Assembly: GCA_039793685.1 (NCBI GenBank) | Contig: JBDRAL010000086.1 | Coordinates: forward strand, 124,001 to 188,000 | Source: JAAFHI01 sp039793685 | GTDB lineage: Bacteria; Acidobacteriota; Blastocatellia; Chloracidobacteriales; Chloracidobacteriaceae | Direction of reading: 5' to 3' | Length of the DNA: 64,000 nucleotides | Shown: in pieces, positions 49,566 to 57,708 of the stretch | How positions within the stretch are numbered: position 1 is the first letter of the stretch | Layout: every line of letters starts with the position of its first letter | The notes under the pieces: model-generated | What the model saw: the letters and a program-made list of their open reading frames with translations, nothing else | Databases searched by the model: none | Told to the model about the DNA's origin: nothing | Made by a program: the position numbers and the translations under genes

Positions 49566-50312
49566 TCAGCGGTTGCGGGTATCGGTGGCGATTCGTCCGT
49601 CGCGAATAGTGAGTACGCGATGGGCATGGGCCGCGATGTCCGGTTCGTGGGTGACGAGAATGATGGTGTTGCCGCGTTTATGCAACACGTCAAACAGCGC
49701 CATGATTTCCTCGCTGGTGGTCGAATCGAGGTTTCCGGTCGGTTCGTCCGCGAGGATGATCGAGGGATTGTTCACGAGCGCGCGGGCAATCGCGACGCGC
49801 TGGCGCTGACCGCCGGAAAGTTCGTTCGGCTTGTGGCTCATCCGGTGACCAAGATCGACCTGTTCGAGCGCGGCCTTGGCTCGCTTGAGGCGCTCGCCGC
49901 TGGGCGTTCCGTTGTAGATCAGCGGAAGTTCGACGTTGTGAAGCGCACTCGCGCGGGGCAGCAGGTTGAAGGTCTGGAAGACGAACCCGATTTCCTTGTT
50001 GCGGATGTGGGCGAGTTCATCGTCGTCCATCTTTGAAACCAGCTTTCCGTTCAGCCAGTACTCCCCCTGCGTCGGCGTGTCGAGACAGCCGATCAGGTTC
50101 ATCAGGGTCGATTTTCCCGACCCTGAAGGGCCGATGATGGCAATGTATTCGTTGCGCTGGATGGAAAAACTCACTCCGTGAAGGGCGTGAATCGTTTCAT
50201 CCCCCATTTTGTAGGTTTTCCAGATTTCCTTGGTTTCAATAATCGTGGAGACGGCCGGAGCCGTCGGGGGAGCGACGGGAGCGAGGGCGCTGGCGGAAAC
50301 GGGCATGGTCAT
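49566..50312 (-). CDS. ABC transporter ATP-binding protein, MacB/LolD-type (248 aa)
   Basis: ATG 50312 has GGAG upstream; the 30-residue Pro/Ala-rich N-terminus is unusual. The ATPase motifs are Walker A GPSGSGKST, Q-loop FVFQTFNLL, signature LSGGQRQR and Walker B IILADEPTGNLD. The NLD motif and the LolD/MacB-like pattern fit a mechanotransmission-type exporter or lipoprotein releaser. It follows the HlyD-like adaptor, but the matching permease is not in the window. Confidence 0.9.
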   Translation of the reverse strand: MTMPVSASALAPVAPPTAPAVSTIIETKEIWKTYKMGDETIHALHGVSFSIQRNEYIAIIGPSGSGKSTLMNLIGCLDTPTQGEYWLNGKLVSKMDDDELAHIRNKEIGFVFQTFNLLPRASALHNVELPLIYNGTPSGERLKRAKAALEQVDLGHRMSHKPNELSGGQRQRVAIARALVNNPSIILADEPTGNLDSTTSEEIMALFDVLHKRGNTIILVTHEPDIAAHAHRVLTIRDGRIATDTRNR

Positions 50313-50430
50313 CGGGTTCTCCAAGGGGATTGCGGCCTGCGACTTTCATTCAGGATGGCGTTCCGCTTTTGCGGGTCACGAACCCGATGAGCAAAACGCT
50401 TCCCATGTTGGTTGTTGCGGCGGGAATTGC

Positions 50431-50509
50431 AAGCAGTTAGTAGCTAGCAGTTAGTGGTTAGCTTTATTCAGTACTAACTGCTAACTGCTAACCACTGACG
50501 ACTAACTGC
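50431..50509. repeat. Inverted TTAGCAGTTAG-type repeat ending at a stop codon
   Basis: Left AGCAGTTAGTAGCTAGCAGTT and right CTAACTGCTAACTGCTAAC. It ends at the stop codon of the HlyD-like gene (50511). Confidence 0.75.
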
Positions 50510-50510
50510 C

Positions 50511-51986
50511 CTACTTCTTCTCTCCCCCGCCGCCATCCTTGCCTTCCTTGGTGATGGCGGTGCCGGGCTTGAGCGTCCGGAGTCGGGTAAACGGCCCGGT
50601 GATGATCTTCTGGCCTTCCGCCAGACCTTCCGTCACTTCGATGTCGGTGTCGCCGGTGATTCCGGTCTTGACCGGAACAAACTCGGCCTTCCCGCTCTTT
50701 TCAATGAAAACACCCTGAATATCCTGCCGTTTGGCCTTCTTGTTGTTCTGGTCGTTGGCGGGAGTCGGCTGTGGTGCGGGCGTTCCGCCCTTCTTGTCAC
50801 CGGACGTTTCATTCGCGTCACGGCTGACGAGCGCCGAAAGCGGAACGACGACCACGTTGCGTCGGGTGTCGGTGGTGATGACGGCGGTTGCCGACATCCC
50901 CGGACGCAGCCGGTTACGGTCCTTTTCGCTCGGCTTGAGGCGAACTTTGACCTTGAAATCCTTGGCCTCCTGCGACGTGTTGGCGGCGGCGATGGTCTGG
51001 CCCGAACGGGTCACGGCGCTCTGGCCGACTTCAACCACTTCGCCTTCGATTTCGGCGTCGCCGAGCGCGTCAACCTTCACCTTGGCGATCTGGCCGACCT
51101 TCACGTTCGCGATGTCGGTTTCATCCACCTTCACTTCAACATTGACCTGCGACATGTCGGCGATGGTCATCAACGGCGTGCTGCTCAGGTTGGCGATGGC
51201 AAACTCGCCGACGCGTACCGGGAGACTCGAAACAACGCCGTCAATCGGAGACTTTCGAACCGTCCGGTTGAGGAAGTCGGACGCGCTGGCGAGGCTGGCC
51301 CGGGCCGACCCGGCTCGCTGCCAGGAGGCTTTCACCGCCGCTTCGGCGCGGTTCACTCCGATTTCGGCATCCTTGATGAGCTGCCGAATCCGTTCAACCT
51401 GCGCAAGTTGCGATTCATAGCTCGCCTTGGCCGTGTCGTAGTTCGCTTTGGCCGTATCGTAGTCGGCGCGGGAGGAAACGCCGCCTTCGAGGAGTTCCGT
51501 GGTCCGCTTGAGGTTGGCTTCCGAAAGAGCTAACTGGGCCTTGAAACGCTGGAGATCGGCTTCCGCGGAAATAAGCTGGGCCTTGTTCTGGGTGACCAGA
51601 TTGCGAGCCGTCAGAACCTGCGTCTCGTTGGCGCGGGCGTCCTGCTCGGCGGCGCGGAACTGCGCTTCCGAACTCTGCTGGCTTGTGATCTGCTGCGTCG
51701 GGTCAACCTTCACGAGCGGCTGACCGGCCCGGACGAGGTCCCCTTCCTTCACGAAAATGTCGGTCACCCGACCGGCGACTTCCGCCGTCAGGTTGTACAA
51801 CTCGACCGGACGAACTTCGCCCGAGGCGGAAACCTTGGATTCCAGGAGTTCGCGCTTCTTCACGTCCTGAATTTCCACGCTCACCGCCGACGTGGACCGG
51901 GTCATCAAGCTGGCGGCAACGATCACGATGAGAACCAGTGATACGCCACCGACGATCAAAAATTTCTTCGTCCGACTGAGTGCCAT
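50511..51986 (-). CDS. HlyD/MacA-family periplasmic adaptor (491 aa)
   Basis: MALSRTKKF (51986; GAGG upstream) begins an N-terminal membrane anchor (about 8-28). A lipoyl/barrel-sandwich domain split by a long coiled-coil hairpin (about 100-220) follows, then beta-barrel domains. The pattern fits RND or ABC efflux adaptors of the MacA/HlyD type. A Gln/Pro/Asn-rich insert (about 400-425) and a Gly-rich C-terminus are present. It pairs with the ATPase at 49566; no outer-membrane channel gene is nearby. Confidence 0.88.
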   Translation of the reverse strand: MALSRTKKFLIVGGVSLVLIVIVAASLMTRSTSAVSVEIQDVKKRELLESKVSASGEVRPVELYNLTAEVAGRVTDIFVKEGDLVRAGQPLVKVDPTQQITSQQSSEAQFRAAEQDARANETQVLTARNLVTQNKAQLISAEADLQRFKAQLALSEANLKRTTELLEGGVSSRADYDTAKANYDTAKASYESQLAQVERIRQLIKDAEIGVNRAEAAVKASWQRAGSARASLASASDFLNRTVRKSPIDGVVSSLPVRVGEFAIANLSSTPLMTIADMSQVNVEVKVDETDIANVKVGQIAKVKVDALGDAEIEGEVVEVGQSAVTRSGQTIAAANTSQEAKDFKVKVRLKPSEKDRNRLRPGMSATAVITTDTRRNVVVVPLSALVSRDANETSGDKKGGTPAPQPTPANDQNNKKAKRQDIQGVFIEKSGKAEFVPVKTGITGDTDIEVTEGLAEGQKIITGPFTRLRTLKPGTAITKEGKDGGGGEKK

Positions 51987-52379
51987 TTCGGATGTGCCTC
52001 GCAAAAATTTCTAAATTTTTTGGAACTTCTGTTCGATTGTGCCGGATGCGACTCCACTACGTCGCCTTTTCAGCGCAAGTTTCAAGAAAAAGGTTTCAGG
52101 TTTCAGGTTTCGGGTTTCAGGTTTCCAAACAACGGGCCAGAAACAGAAGGAAAGGAAGCACCGGGAATTTCCCGGAAAGGAAATGGGAGGAAAGTTTTTC
52201 ACCTGAAACCCGACACCCGAAACCCGAGACCTTTTCTGCAACCCCTTGTCCTTACACATACTTCTGAACTATCGTGCACGCCGAACGGACCATCCGTCCG
52301 TACTTCCCGATACCAGAAAATACGATTCCCCACGCGAAACACCGGTTGCCGCTCCGGCGGCGGTCCGCGAGAGGTCTTC
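51987..52379. other. 393-base divergent gap with an inverted repeat
   Basis: It holds the GTTTCAGG-type repeat at 52077-52236 and the leader of the TatT-like gene. I see no gene and no strong promoter. Confidence 0.6.
52077..52236. repeat. CCTGAAACCCGACACC-type imperfect inverted repeat
   Basis: Left words GGTTTCAGGTTTCAGGTTTC and right words CTGAAACCCGACACCCGAAA, the same family as at 38083 and 55317. Confidence 0.8.
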
Positions 52380-53060
52380 ATGAAACACAAGGCCGTTTTC
52401 ACCAAGGTCCGCGCCCTGATCAACGAGCGCGAACTCGCCGATGACAACCTCGACCGGGCCGAAGATGCCATCGCGGTGCTGCTTGAAAAAGACCAGAAAT
52501 GCGACTGGGCCTTTGGCCTGCTTTCCGAAATTTACTACTGGCGCGGCGAAACCGCTCCGGCAAAGGAAAAATTGGGGCTGTACCAGCAGGGCGTCGAGTA
52601 CGGAGAGGAAGCCGTTTCCCTCAACGAAGACTCGCTTGAAGGTAATTTCTGGCTCGGCGTCAATTACGGCTGTTTCGGACAGGAAAAGGGCGTATTGAAA
52701 AGTCTTTCCCTCATCAAGCCGATCCAGAAATGCGCCGAAAAGGTGCTGGAACTCGACGAATCCTACTTTTACGGCGGGCCGTGGCGCGTTCTGGGCCGAA
52801 TTTACAACAAGGTTCCGGGCTGGCCGGTGTCCATCGGCGACAACCGCAAGGCGCTCGAATGCTTCGAAGCCGCGCTCGAATTCGGACCGAAGTTTTATCT
52901 AAACCACCTCTACGTCGCGGAGTGCTACCAGTCGCTCAACGATAAAAAGAAAGCGAAGGAACACCTCCAGTGGGTCATCGACGCGCCCCTGTCGAAAAAC
53001 CACGAGCGCGAAGACACCGCCTACAAGAAGGAAGCCAAGGCGATGTTGAAAAAACTTTGA
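52380..53060 (+). CDS. TatT/TPR-like protein (226 aa)
   Basis: ATG 52380 follows GCGAGAGG. The protein is all-helical with TPR-like units and aromatic-rich motifs (NFWLGVNYG, YFYGGPWRVLGRIYNKVPGWP) resembling TatT, the TPR component of TRAP-type transporter loci. No signal peptide and no TRAP genes nearby, so the transport link is uncertain. It probably assembles or binds a small ligand or partner. Confidence 0.6.
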   Translation: MKHKAVFTKVRALINERELADDNLDRAEDAIAVLLEKDQKCDWAFGLLSEIYYWRGETAPAKEKLGLYQQGVEYGEEAVSLNEDSLEGNFWLGVNYGCFGQEKGVLKSLSLIKPIQKCAEKVLELDESYFYGGPWRVLGRIYNKVPGWPVSIGDNRKALECFEAALEFGPKFYLNHLYVAECYQSLNDKKKAKEHLQWVIDAPLSKNHEREDTAYKKEAKAMLKKL

Positions 53061-53063
53061 AGA

Positions 53064-53092
53064 AAGTCTGGAGTCGAGAGTCTGGAGTCAAC
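53064..53092. repeat. GTCTGGAGTC-type repeat
   Basis: Starts a few bases after the preceding stop codon. It is the same word family as at 26741, followed by another common word, AATCCGTGTAATCCGTGG-like (about 53102-53121). Confidence 0.6.
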
Positions 53093-53138
53093 GCGGTTTT
53101 TGAATCCGTGTAATCCGTGGCAATTTAAAGGTTTCACC

Positions 53139-55316
53139 ATGAAAAGAACCACCGGCCTGACGCTTCTGCTCGGCCTCGGGCTGTGCCTGCTGCCCATCGC
53201 CGCGCCCGCCCAATCGAAGAAAGTCCTCGATAAATCAACGTTTTACGACATGGAGTCGGTAACCGGACCGGCGATTTCGCCCGACGGCAAACAGGTCGTC
53301 TTCACCCGGACCTTCACCGACAAGATGAAGGATCAGTACCGCAGCGCGCTCTGGATTTCCGCTCTCGACGGCTCACGCACCCGCGAATTGACCGGTGACA
53401 CCTACAGCGCGCGCAATCCGGTCTGGTCGCCCGACGGATCGCGCATCGCCTTCATCGCCGACCGCGACGGAACGAACCAGATTCACATCCTTTACATGGA
53501 TAAGGGAGAAATCGCCCAGTTGACCCGACTGGAACGCGAACCCGCCGACCTCCGGTGGTCGCCGGACGGCAAGCGCCTCCTTTTTTCATCCCTCGTGCCG
53601 GATACCGATTCCGCCCTGCCAATCAAACTTCCGGAACTTCCCAAGGGCGCTCAGCCGGCGAAACCCGCGACCGTCATTGACCGCATGTCGTGGGCGGCGG
53701 ACGGCCAAGGCCCGGTCATCAAGGCCAAACGGCAGATTTTTGTGGTGGATGCCGTTCTTGGCGGAACGCCGCAACGGATTACCGACGGGAAATACAGCTA
53801 CGACAACCCGGAATGGTCGCCCGACGGCACGAAAGTCTACGTTTCCTGCATTCCGAAGGACGACCCGGAGTTCGAGCGCGGCAATTCCGAGATTTTCGTT
53901 CTCGACGTGGCCTCGGGTAACTTCAAGGCGCTGACCGACCGCGTCGGCCCGGACACCAACCCGACGCCCTCGCCAGATGGTAAACGCATTGCCTACACGG
54001 GCTACGACTACCAGAAATTCACCTTCCACCTGTCGAGCATCTATCTGATGGATGCCGATGGAACCAATAAAAAACTGTGGGTGGGAAATCTTCCGAGTTC
54101 CCCGTCAAACCTCATCTGGGCGAAGGACGGCTCCGGCGTTTACTACACGATGGAGGAACGCGGTTCGTCAAACATCTGGTTTGCTCCACTCAATGGCGCG
54201 CCGACGAATCTGACCGAATTTCTTTCCGGAAATCGAGGGTCCGGGATTCAACAGATTTTCATTTTGGCCCCCGCGGTCATCACTTCCGGCAAAGGCAAAA
54301 AGAATCCACCCACTCCGAAAACAGTCGAACCGGAATCGAAACCAACCCAATCCACACCCGCCGTCAGAGAAGAACCCAGCCGGAAAACCTTGACCGGATT
54401 CGATGTTTCGAATTCCGGGCAGGCGGTCGCCGTCTGGTCCACCTTCAAGGAACCGGGAAAACTCATCTCCTTTTCCATCAAGGATCCCAGAATTTTCAAG
54501 GAACTGGTGGATGTCAACGCCGACATTCTTTCCGGAATGACGCTCGGCGACGCGGAAGAACTCAACTTCACCGCCCCGGACGGCGTGAAGGCGCAGGGCT
54601 GGCTCATCAAACCGGCGAACTTCGAACCGGGTAAAAAGTACCCGATGGTGCTGTGGATTCACGGCGGTCCGTGGTCGATGTACAACGTCGGATTCAACTG
54701 GGCTTTCCAGAACTTCTCGGCGGAAGGCTACGCTGTGTTGTACACAAATCCCCGCGGCTCAACCGGTTACGGGCAGGAATTCGTCAACGGCATCCAGTAT
54801 TCCTACCCCGGGAAGGATTACGACGACCTGATGGCGGGCGTGGACGCGGCCATTGCGAAGGGTTTCATCGACGAGAAAAACCTTTTCGTGTGCGGCGGTT
54901 CGGGCGGCGGCGTGCTGACGGCGTGGATCGTCGGCAAAACCGACCGGTTCGCGGGCGCGGTGTCGATGCGACCGGTGATCGACTGGCATTCCTTTGTCGG
55001 TACGACCGACGGCCCGGTCATCTGGTACGACCAGTTCCGCAAGTACCCGTGGGAAGACCCGATGGAATTCGCCGCCCGGTCCCCGCTGACCTACGTCGCG
55101 AACATCAAGACACCGACGATGGTGATGACCGGTGAAGCCGACCTCCGAACCCCGATCAGCCAGACCGAGGAACTCTACCGCGCCCTCAAGATGTTGAAAA
55201 AAGAGACGTTGATGGTCCGCATGCCGGATGAATTTCACGGCTGGCGGCGTCCGACGCACCAACTCGCCCAGCAGTTGTACTTGCAGGCGTGGTTCGAGCG
55301 GCACAAGCGGAAATAG
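53139..55316 (+). CDS. Exported S9-family serine peptidase (prolyl oligopeptidase-like, 725 aa)
   Basis: ATG 53139 opens a signal peptide (KRTTGLTLLLGLGLCLLPIAAPAQ). An N-terminal beta-propeller with WSPDG/TolB-like turns (about 40-420) is followed by an alpha/beta-hydrolase domain with the nucleophile CGGSGG (S588), D668 (GEADLRTP) and H700 (EFHGW). Related to DPP-IV/acylaminoacyl-peptidase. It probably cleaves short peptides in the periplasm. Confidence 0.92.
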   Translation: MKRTTGLTLLLGLGLCLLPIAAPAQSKKVLDKSTFYDMESVTGPAISPDGKQVVFTRTFTDKMKDQYRSALWISALDGSRTRELTGDTYSARNPVWSPDGSRIAFIADRDGTNQIHILYMDKGEIAQLTRLEREPADLRWSPDGKRLLFSSLVPDTDSALPIKLPELPKGAQPAKPATVIDRMSWAADGQGPVIKAKRQIFVVDAVLGGTPQRITDGKYSYDNPEWSPDGTKVYVSCIPKDDPEFERGNSEIFVLDVASGNFKALTDRVGPDTNPTPSPDGKRIAYTGYDYQKFTFHLSSIYLMDADGTNKKLWVGNLPSSPSNLIWAKDGSGVYYTMEERGSSNIWFAPLNGAPTNLTEFLSGNRGSGIQQIFILAPAVITSGKGKKNPPTPKTVEPESKPTQSTPAVREEPSRKTLTGFDVSNSGQAVAVWSTFKEPGKLISFSIKDPRIFKELVDVNADILSGMTLGDAEELNFTAPDGVKAQGWLIKPANFEPGKKYPMVLWIHGGPWSMYNVGFNWAFQNFSAEGYAVLYTNPRGSTGYGQEFVNGIQYSYPGKDYDDLMAGVDAAIAKGFIDEKNLFVCGGSGGGVLTAWIVGKTDRFAGAVSMRPVIDWHSFVGTTDGPVIWYDQFRKYPWEDPMEFAARSPLTYVANIKTPTMVMTGEADLRTPISQTEELYRALKMLKKETLMVRMPDEFHGWRRPTHQLAQQLYLQAWFERHKRK

Positions 55317-55448
55317 GTGTCGGGTTTCGGGTTTCGGGTGTCAGGTTTTTGAAATCGGTTGTATGATTGCCCCATTCAACTGGAACAATTTCAAGAACAT
55401 CGAAATTGTTTGAACCTGAAACCCGACACCCGATACCTGACACCTGCC
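55317..55448. repeat. Inverted CCTGAAACCCGACACC-type repeat from stop to start
   Basis: It begins at the TAG of the peptidase (GTGTCGGGTTTCGGGTTTCG) and ends (CCGACACCCGATACCTGACA) one base before ATG 55450. Confidence 0.85.
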
Positions 55449-55449
55449 C

Positions 55450-56667
55450 ATGTCGCTCGGCCTTTCAAACTACACGCCTGATGAAGATCCGCCGAGCAAT
55501 CGGTCGGAAAAGAAATGGTTACTCGGAATTGCCGGGGTAACCTTTTTTCTTTTGCTCGGTCTTTTCCTGATGAAGCAGCTTGGCTGGATCGCCTCGCTTC
55601 CCCTCGGAATCGCAAAGCAGATTTACAAGGAAAAAAAGGCGGAAAAGGCGGCCTACGAACCGGACAACCTCCGGTCGTACATCGTCTCTTACCTCTCGCA
55701 GCCGCGTTTCGCCGGGCGGGAGTTCGAAAAGCAGATTCTGGGCGATTTGCACCTCGAACTGTATTTCGTGGACACCCACGACGTGATTCTTTCGATGTCG
55801 AAAGCCGACAACGCGGCGGGCAAGTTGCAGGCGGCAAAGGAAAAGGTGCTGTTTGACCCGACCATGATCGAGGCCGCGCGGGAGGAAAACGGCTATTTCA
55901 AAATCGGCCGCTTCGGCGTCCGGCGCGACGACCAGACGGACGTGGCGTTTCGAACCACCCTGAAAAACATCCGGATCGACCCGAATCAGAAGCTGGACTT
56001 CACCTTCCAGCGGGCGACCTACACGATGACGCTTCAGGAACTGGCCGATTTCATTCTGAACAAAAGCATTTACGGCGGGATGTTGCGGGCGGATACGGGC
56101 CAGACGATGGCCGGTTCGGCACTGATTTTCTACAACCACGGGGCCTATGTCGGAAAAGCGGGTGAGCCGTCGCTCAAGCGGCTGGTGGAGGACCTGACTC
56201 GCGACCTGTCGCCGTCCGACCCTCAGTTTCGGGAAAAACGGCTTCAGCGACTCCTCGATTTCGTTTCGAACGAGATTTCCTACGACGATTCGGAAGCACT
56301 GGCGTCAACCGAAACGCTCAAGCGGCCGAATGAAACGCTGATGAGCCGCCGGTCGGATTGCAGCAACAAGACAATTCTGCTCTGTTCACTGCTGGAACAA
56401 ACCGGCGACCCGTACCTGATGTTGTATTGTCCGCACCACATTACCGTTGCGGTCCAAAAAGGCGGTTTTCCGGCGACCAACGGTTACACCATTCAATGGT
56501 TCAACAAGGATTGGGTGATTGCAGAAACAACCTTGGCGGGTTTCAAAATCGGCGAAACGCGGGTCCAGCAGGAAGACATCTTCAAGGACATCCGGTTTGT
56601 TCAGCAGCCGGACGTCAAGAACGTCATCTTCAACGCGAAAAGCGGCCAGACGCTGGAGTTTCGCTAG
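55450..56667 (+). CDS. Membrane-anchored transglutaminase-like protein (405 aa)
   Basis: One N-terminal membrane helix (about 25-45) is followed by a large soluble part. The C-terminal third has the transglutaminase-like triad: C in RRSDCSNKT, H in CPHHITVAV and the acidic residue in WVIAETT. This pattern is used by cysteine proteases and protein crosslinkers. It lies next to two kinase genes on the opposite strand. The start abuts the repeat and has no ribosome site. Confidence 0.7.
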   Translation: MSLGLSNYTPDEDPPSNRSEKKWLLGIAGVTFFLLLGLFLMKQLGWIASLPLGIAKQIYKEKKAEKAAYEPDNLRSYIVSYLSQPRFAGREFEKQILGDLHLELYFVDTHDVILSMSKADNAAGKLQAAKEKVLFDPTMIEAAREENGYFKIGRFGVRRDDQTDVAFRTTLKNIRIDPNQKLDFTFQRATYTMTLQELADFILNKSIYGGMLRADTGQTMAGSALIFYNHGAYVGKAGEPSLKRLVEDLTRDLSPSDPQFREKRLQRLLDFVSNEISYDDSEALASTETLKRPNETLMSRRSDCSNKTILLCSLLEQTGDPYLMLYCPHHITVAVQKGGFPATNGYTIQWFNKDWVIAETTLAGFKIGETRVQQEDIFKDIRFVQQPDVKNVIFNAKSGQTLEFR

Positions 56668-56704
56668 TTGTCAGTTGCCGACAAAGGATGCCGGCGGCTG
56701 GCAA

Positions 56705-57706
56705 CTACTTCCCGCCGAAAAGGCGTTTTAAAAACCCGAAGAAGCCGCCGGATGACTGCTCGGGTTGCGGTTGCGCCGCCACCTCGACCGTCGGACGGTC
56801 GGCCAGTTCCTTTGCTCGAAGTTTCGCCGTGTCAGGTTTTCGGGCGTTTTTGACCGCCACGAGGAAATCGTTGGCCGTGGCGTAACGGCTTTCGGGGTTC
56901 GAGGCAAGCGCCTTGGAAAAAACCTCGTCGAGCGCGGAGGGTAGCTCCGCAACGTGGCTGGTGACCGACGGGACCGGCTTCATCTTTGCTTCCAGAAGTT
57001 TGCGTAGATCGTCCTGGTCCGCCGGCAAAGCCCCCGTCAGCATTTCGTAGGTCATGACGCCAAGGCTGTAAAGGTCGGCCTGCGGCGTGAGGGTCAGCCC
57101 CATCAGATGCTCCGGAGCCATGTACAGCGGGGTACCGAAAACCTGTCCGACGGCGGTCAGTTGTGACTGGTGTTCATCCGGCTGGAGAAGTTTCACGATG
57201 CCGAAATCGAGCAACTTGACCACATCCCGGCCATTGAGTTTTCCGACGAGGACGTTGGCTGGCTTGAGGTCGCGGTGGAGCAGGTTGTTTTTGTGGGCCG
57301 TGGTCAGGGCATCGCACAGGGCCTCGACAATGACAATGGTTTCGTCGAGGGAAAGGCGGTTGTTCTTGAGAAGTTTGCCGGCGAGGGTTTCGCCATCGAC
57401 AAACTCCATCACCATGAACAGGACACCGTCATCGGTCTTCCCGAAATCCTGAACCCGGACGATGTTCGGGTGCATCAGGTTACCGCCCACGCGGGCTTCG
57501 CGCTGGAAGCGCTTGACCAGCGAAACATCCGAGGCGAGTTCAGGCGCCAGCACTTTGACCGCCACGCTACTGCCCAGCGCGAGGTGGGTAGCCTGAAAGA
57601 CGGCGCCCATTCCCCCGGAACCGATCATGCGTTCAATGCGATAGTTGCCATTGAGGGTTTCGCCGACAAGTTTTTTGTAATACTCCGAAGCGGCTGCTCC
57701 AGACAT
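56705..57706 (-). CDS. Soluble Ser/Thr protein kinase (333 aa)
   Basis: Complete catalytic core: glycine loop GSGGMGAVF, K51 (AVKV), HRD 144-146 (LLHRDLKPAN), DFG 167-169, LYMAPEH. It lacks a membrane helix; the C-terminus is a short Pro/Gln tail ending FLKRLFGGK, possibly membrane-touching. It starts two bases after the stop of the kinase-FGE gene (GGAGG upstream), so the two are cotranscribed. Confidence 0.93.
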   Translation of the reverse strand: MSGAAASEYYKKLVGETLNGNYRIERMIGSGGMGAVFQATHLALGSSVAVKVLAPELASDVSLVKRFQREARVGGNLMHPNIVRVQDFGKTDDGVLFMVMEFVDGETLAGKLLKNNRLSLDETIVIVEALCDALTTAHKNNLLHRDLKPANVLVGKLNGRDVVKLLDFGIVKLLQPDEHQSQLTAVGQVFGTPLYMAPEHLMGLTLTPQADLYSLGVMTYEMLTGALPADQDDLRKLLEAKMKPVPSVTSHVAELPSALDEVFSKALASNPESRYATANDFLVAVKNARKPDTAKLRAKELADRPTVEVAAQPQPEQSSGGFFGFLKRLFGGK

Positions 57707-57708
57707 GG

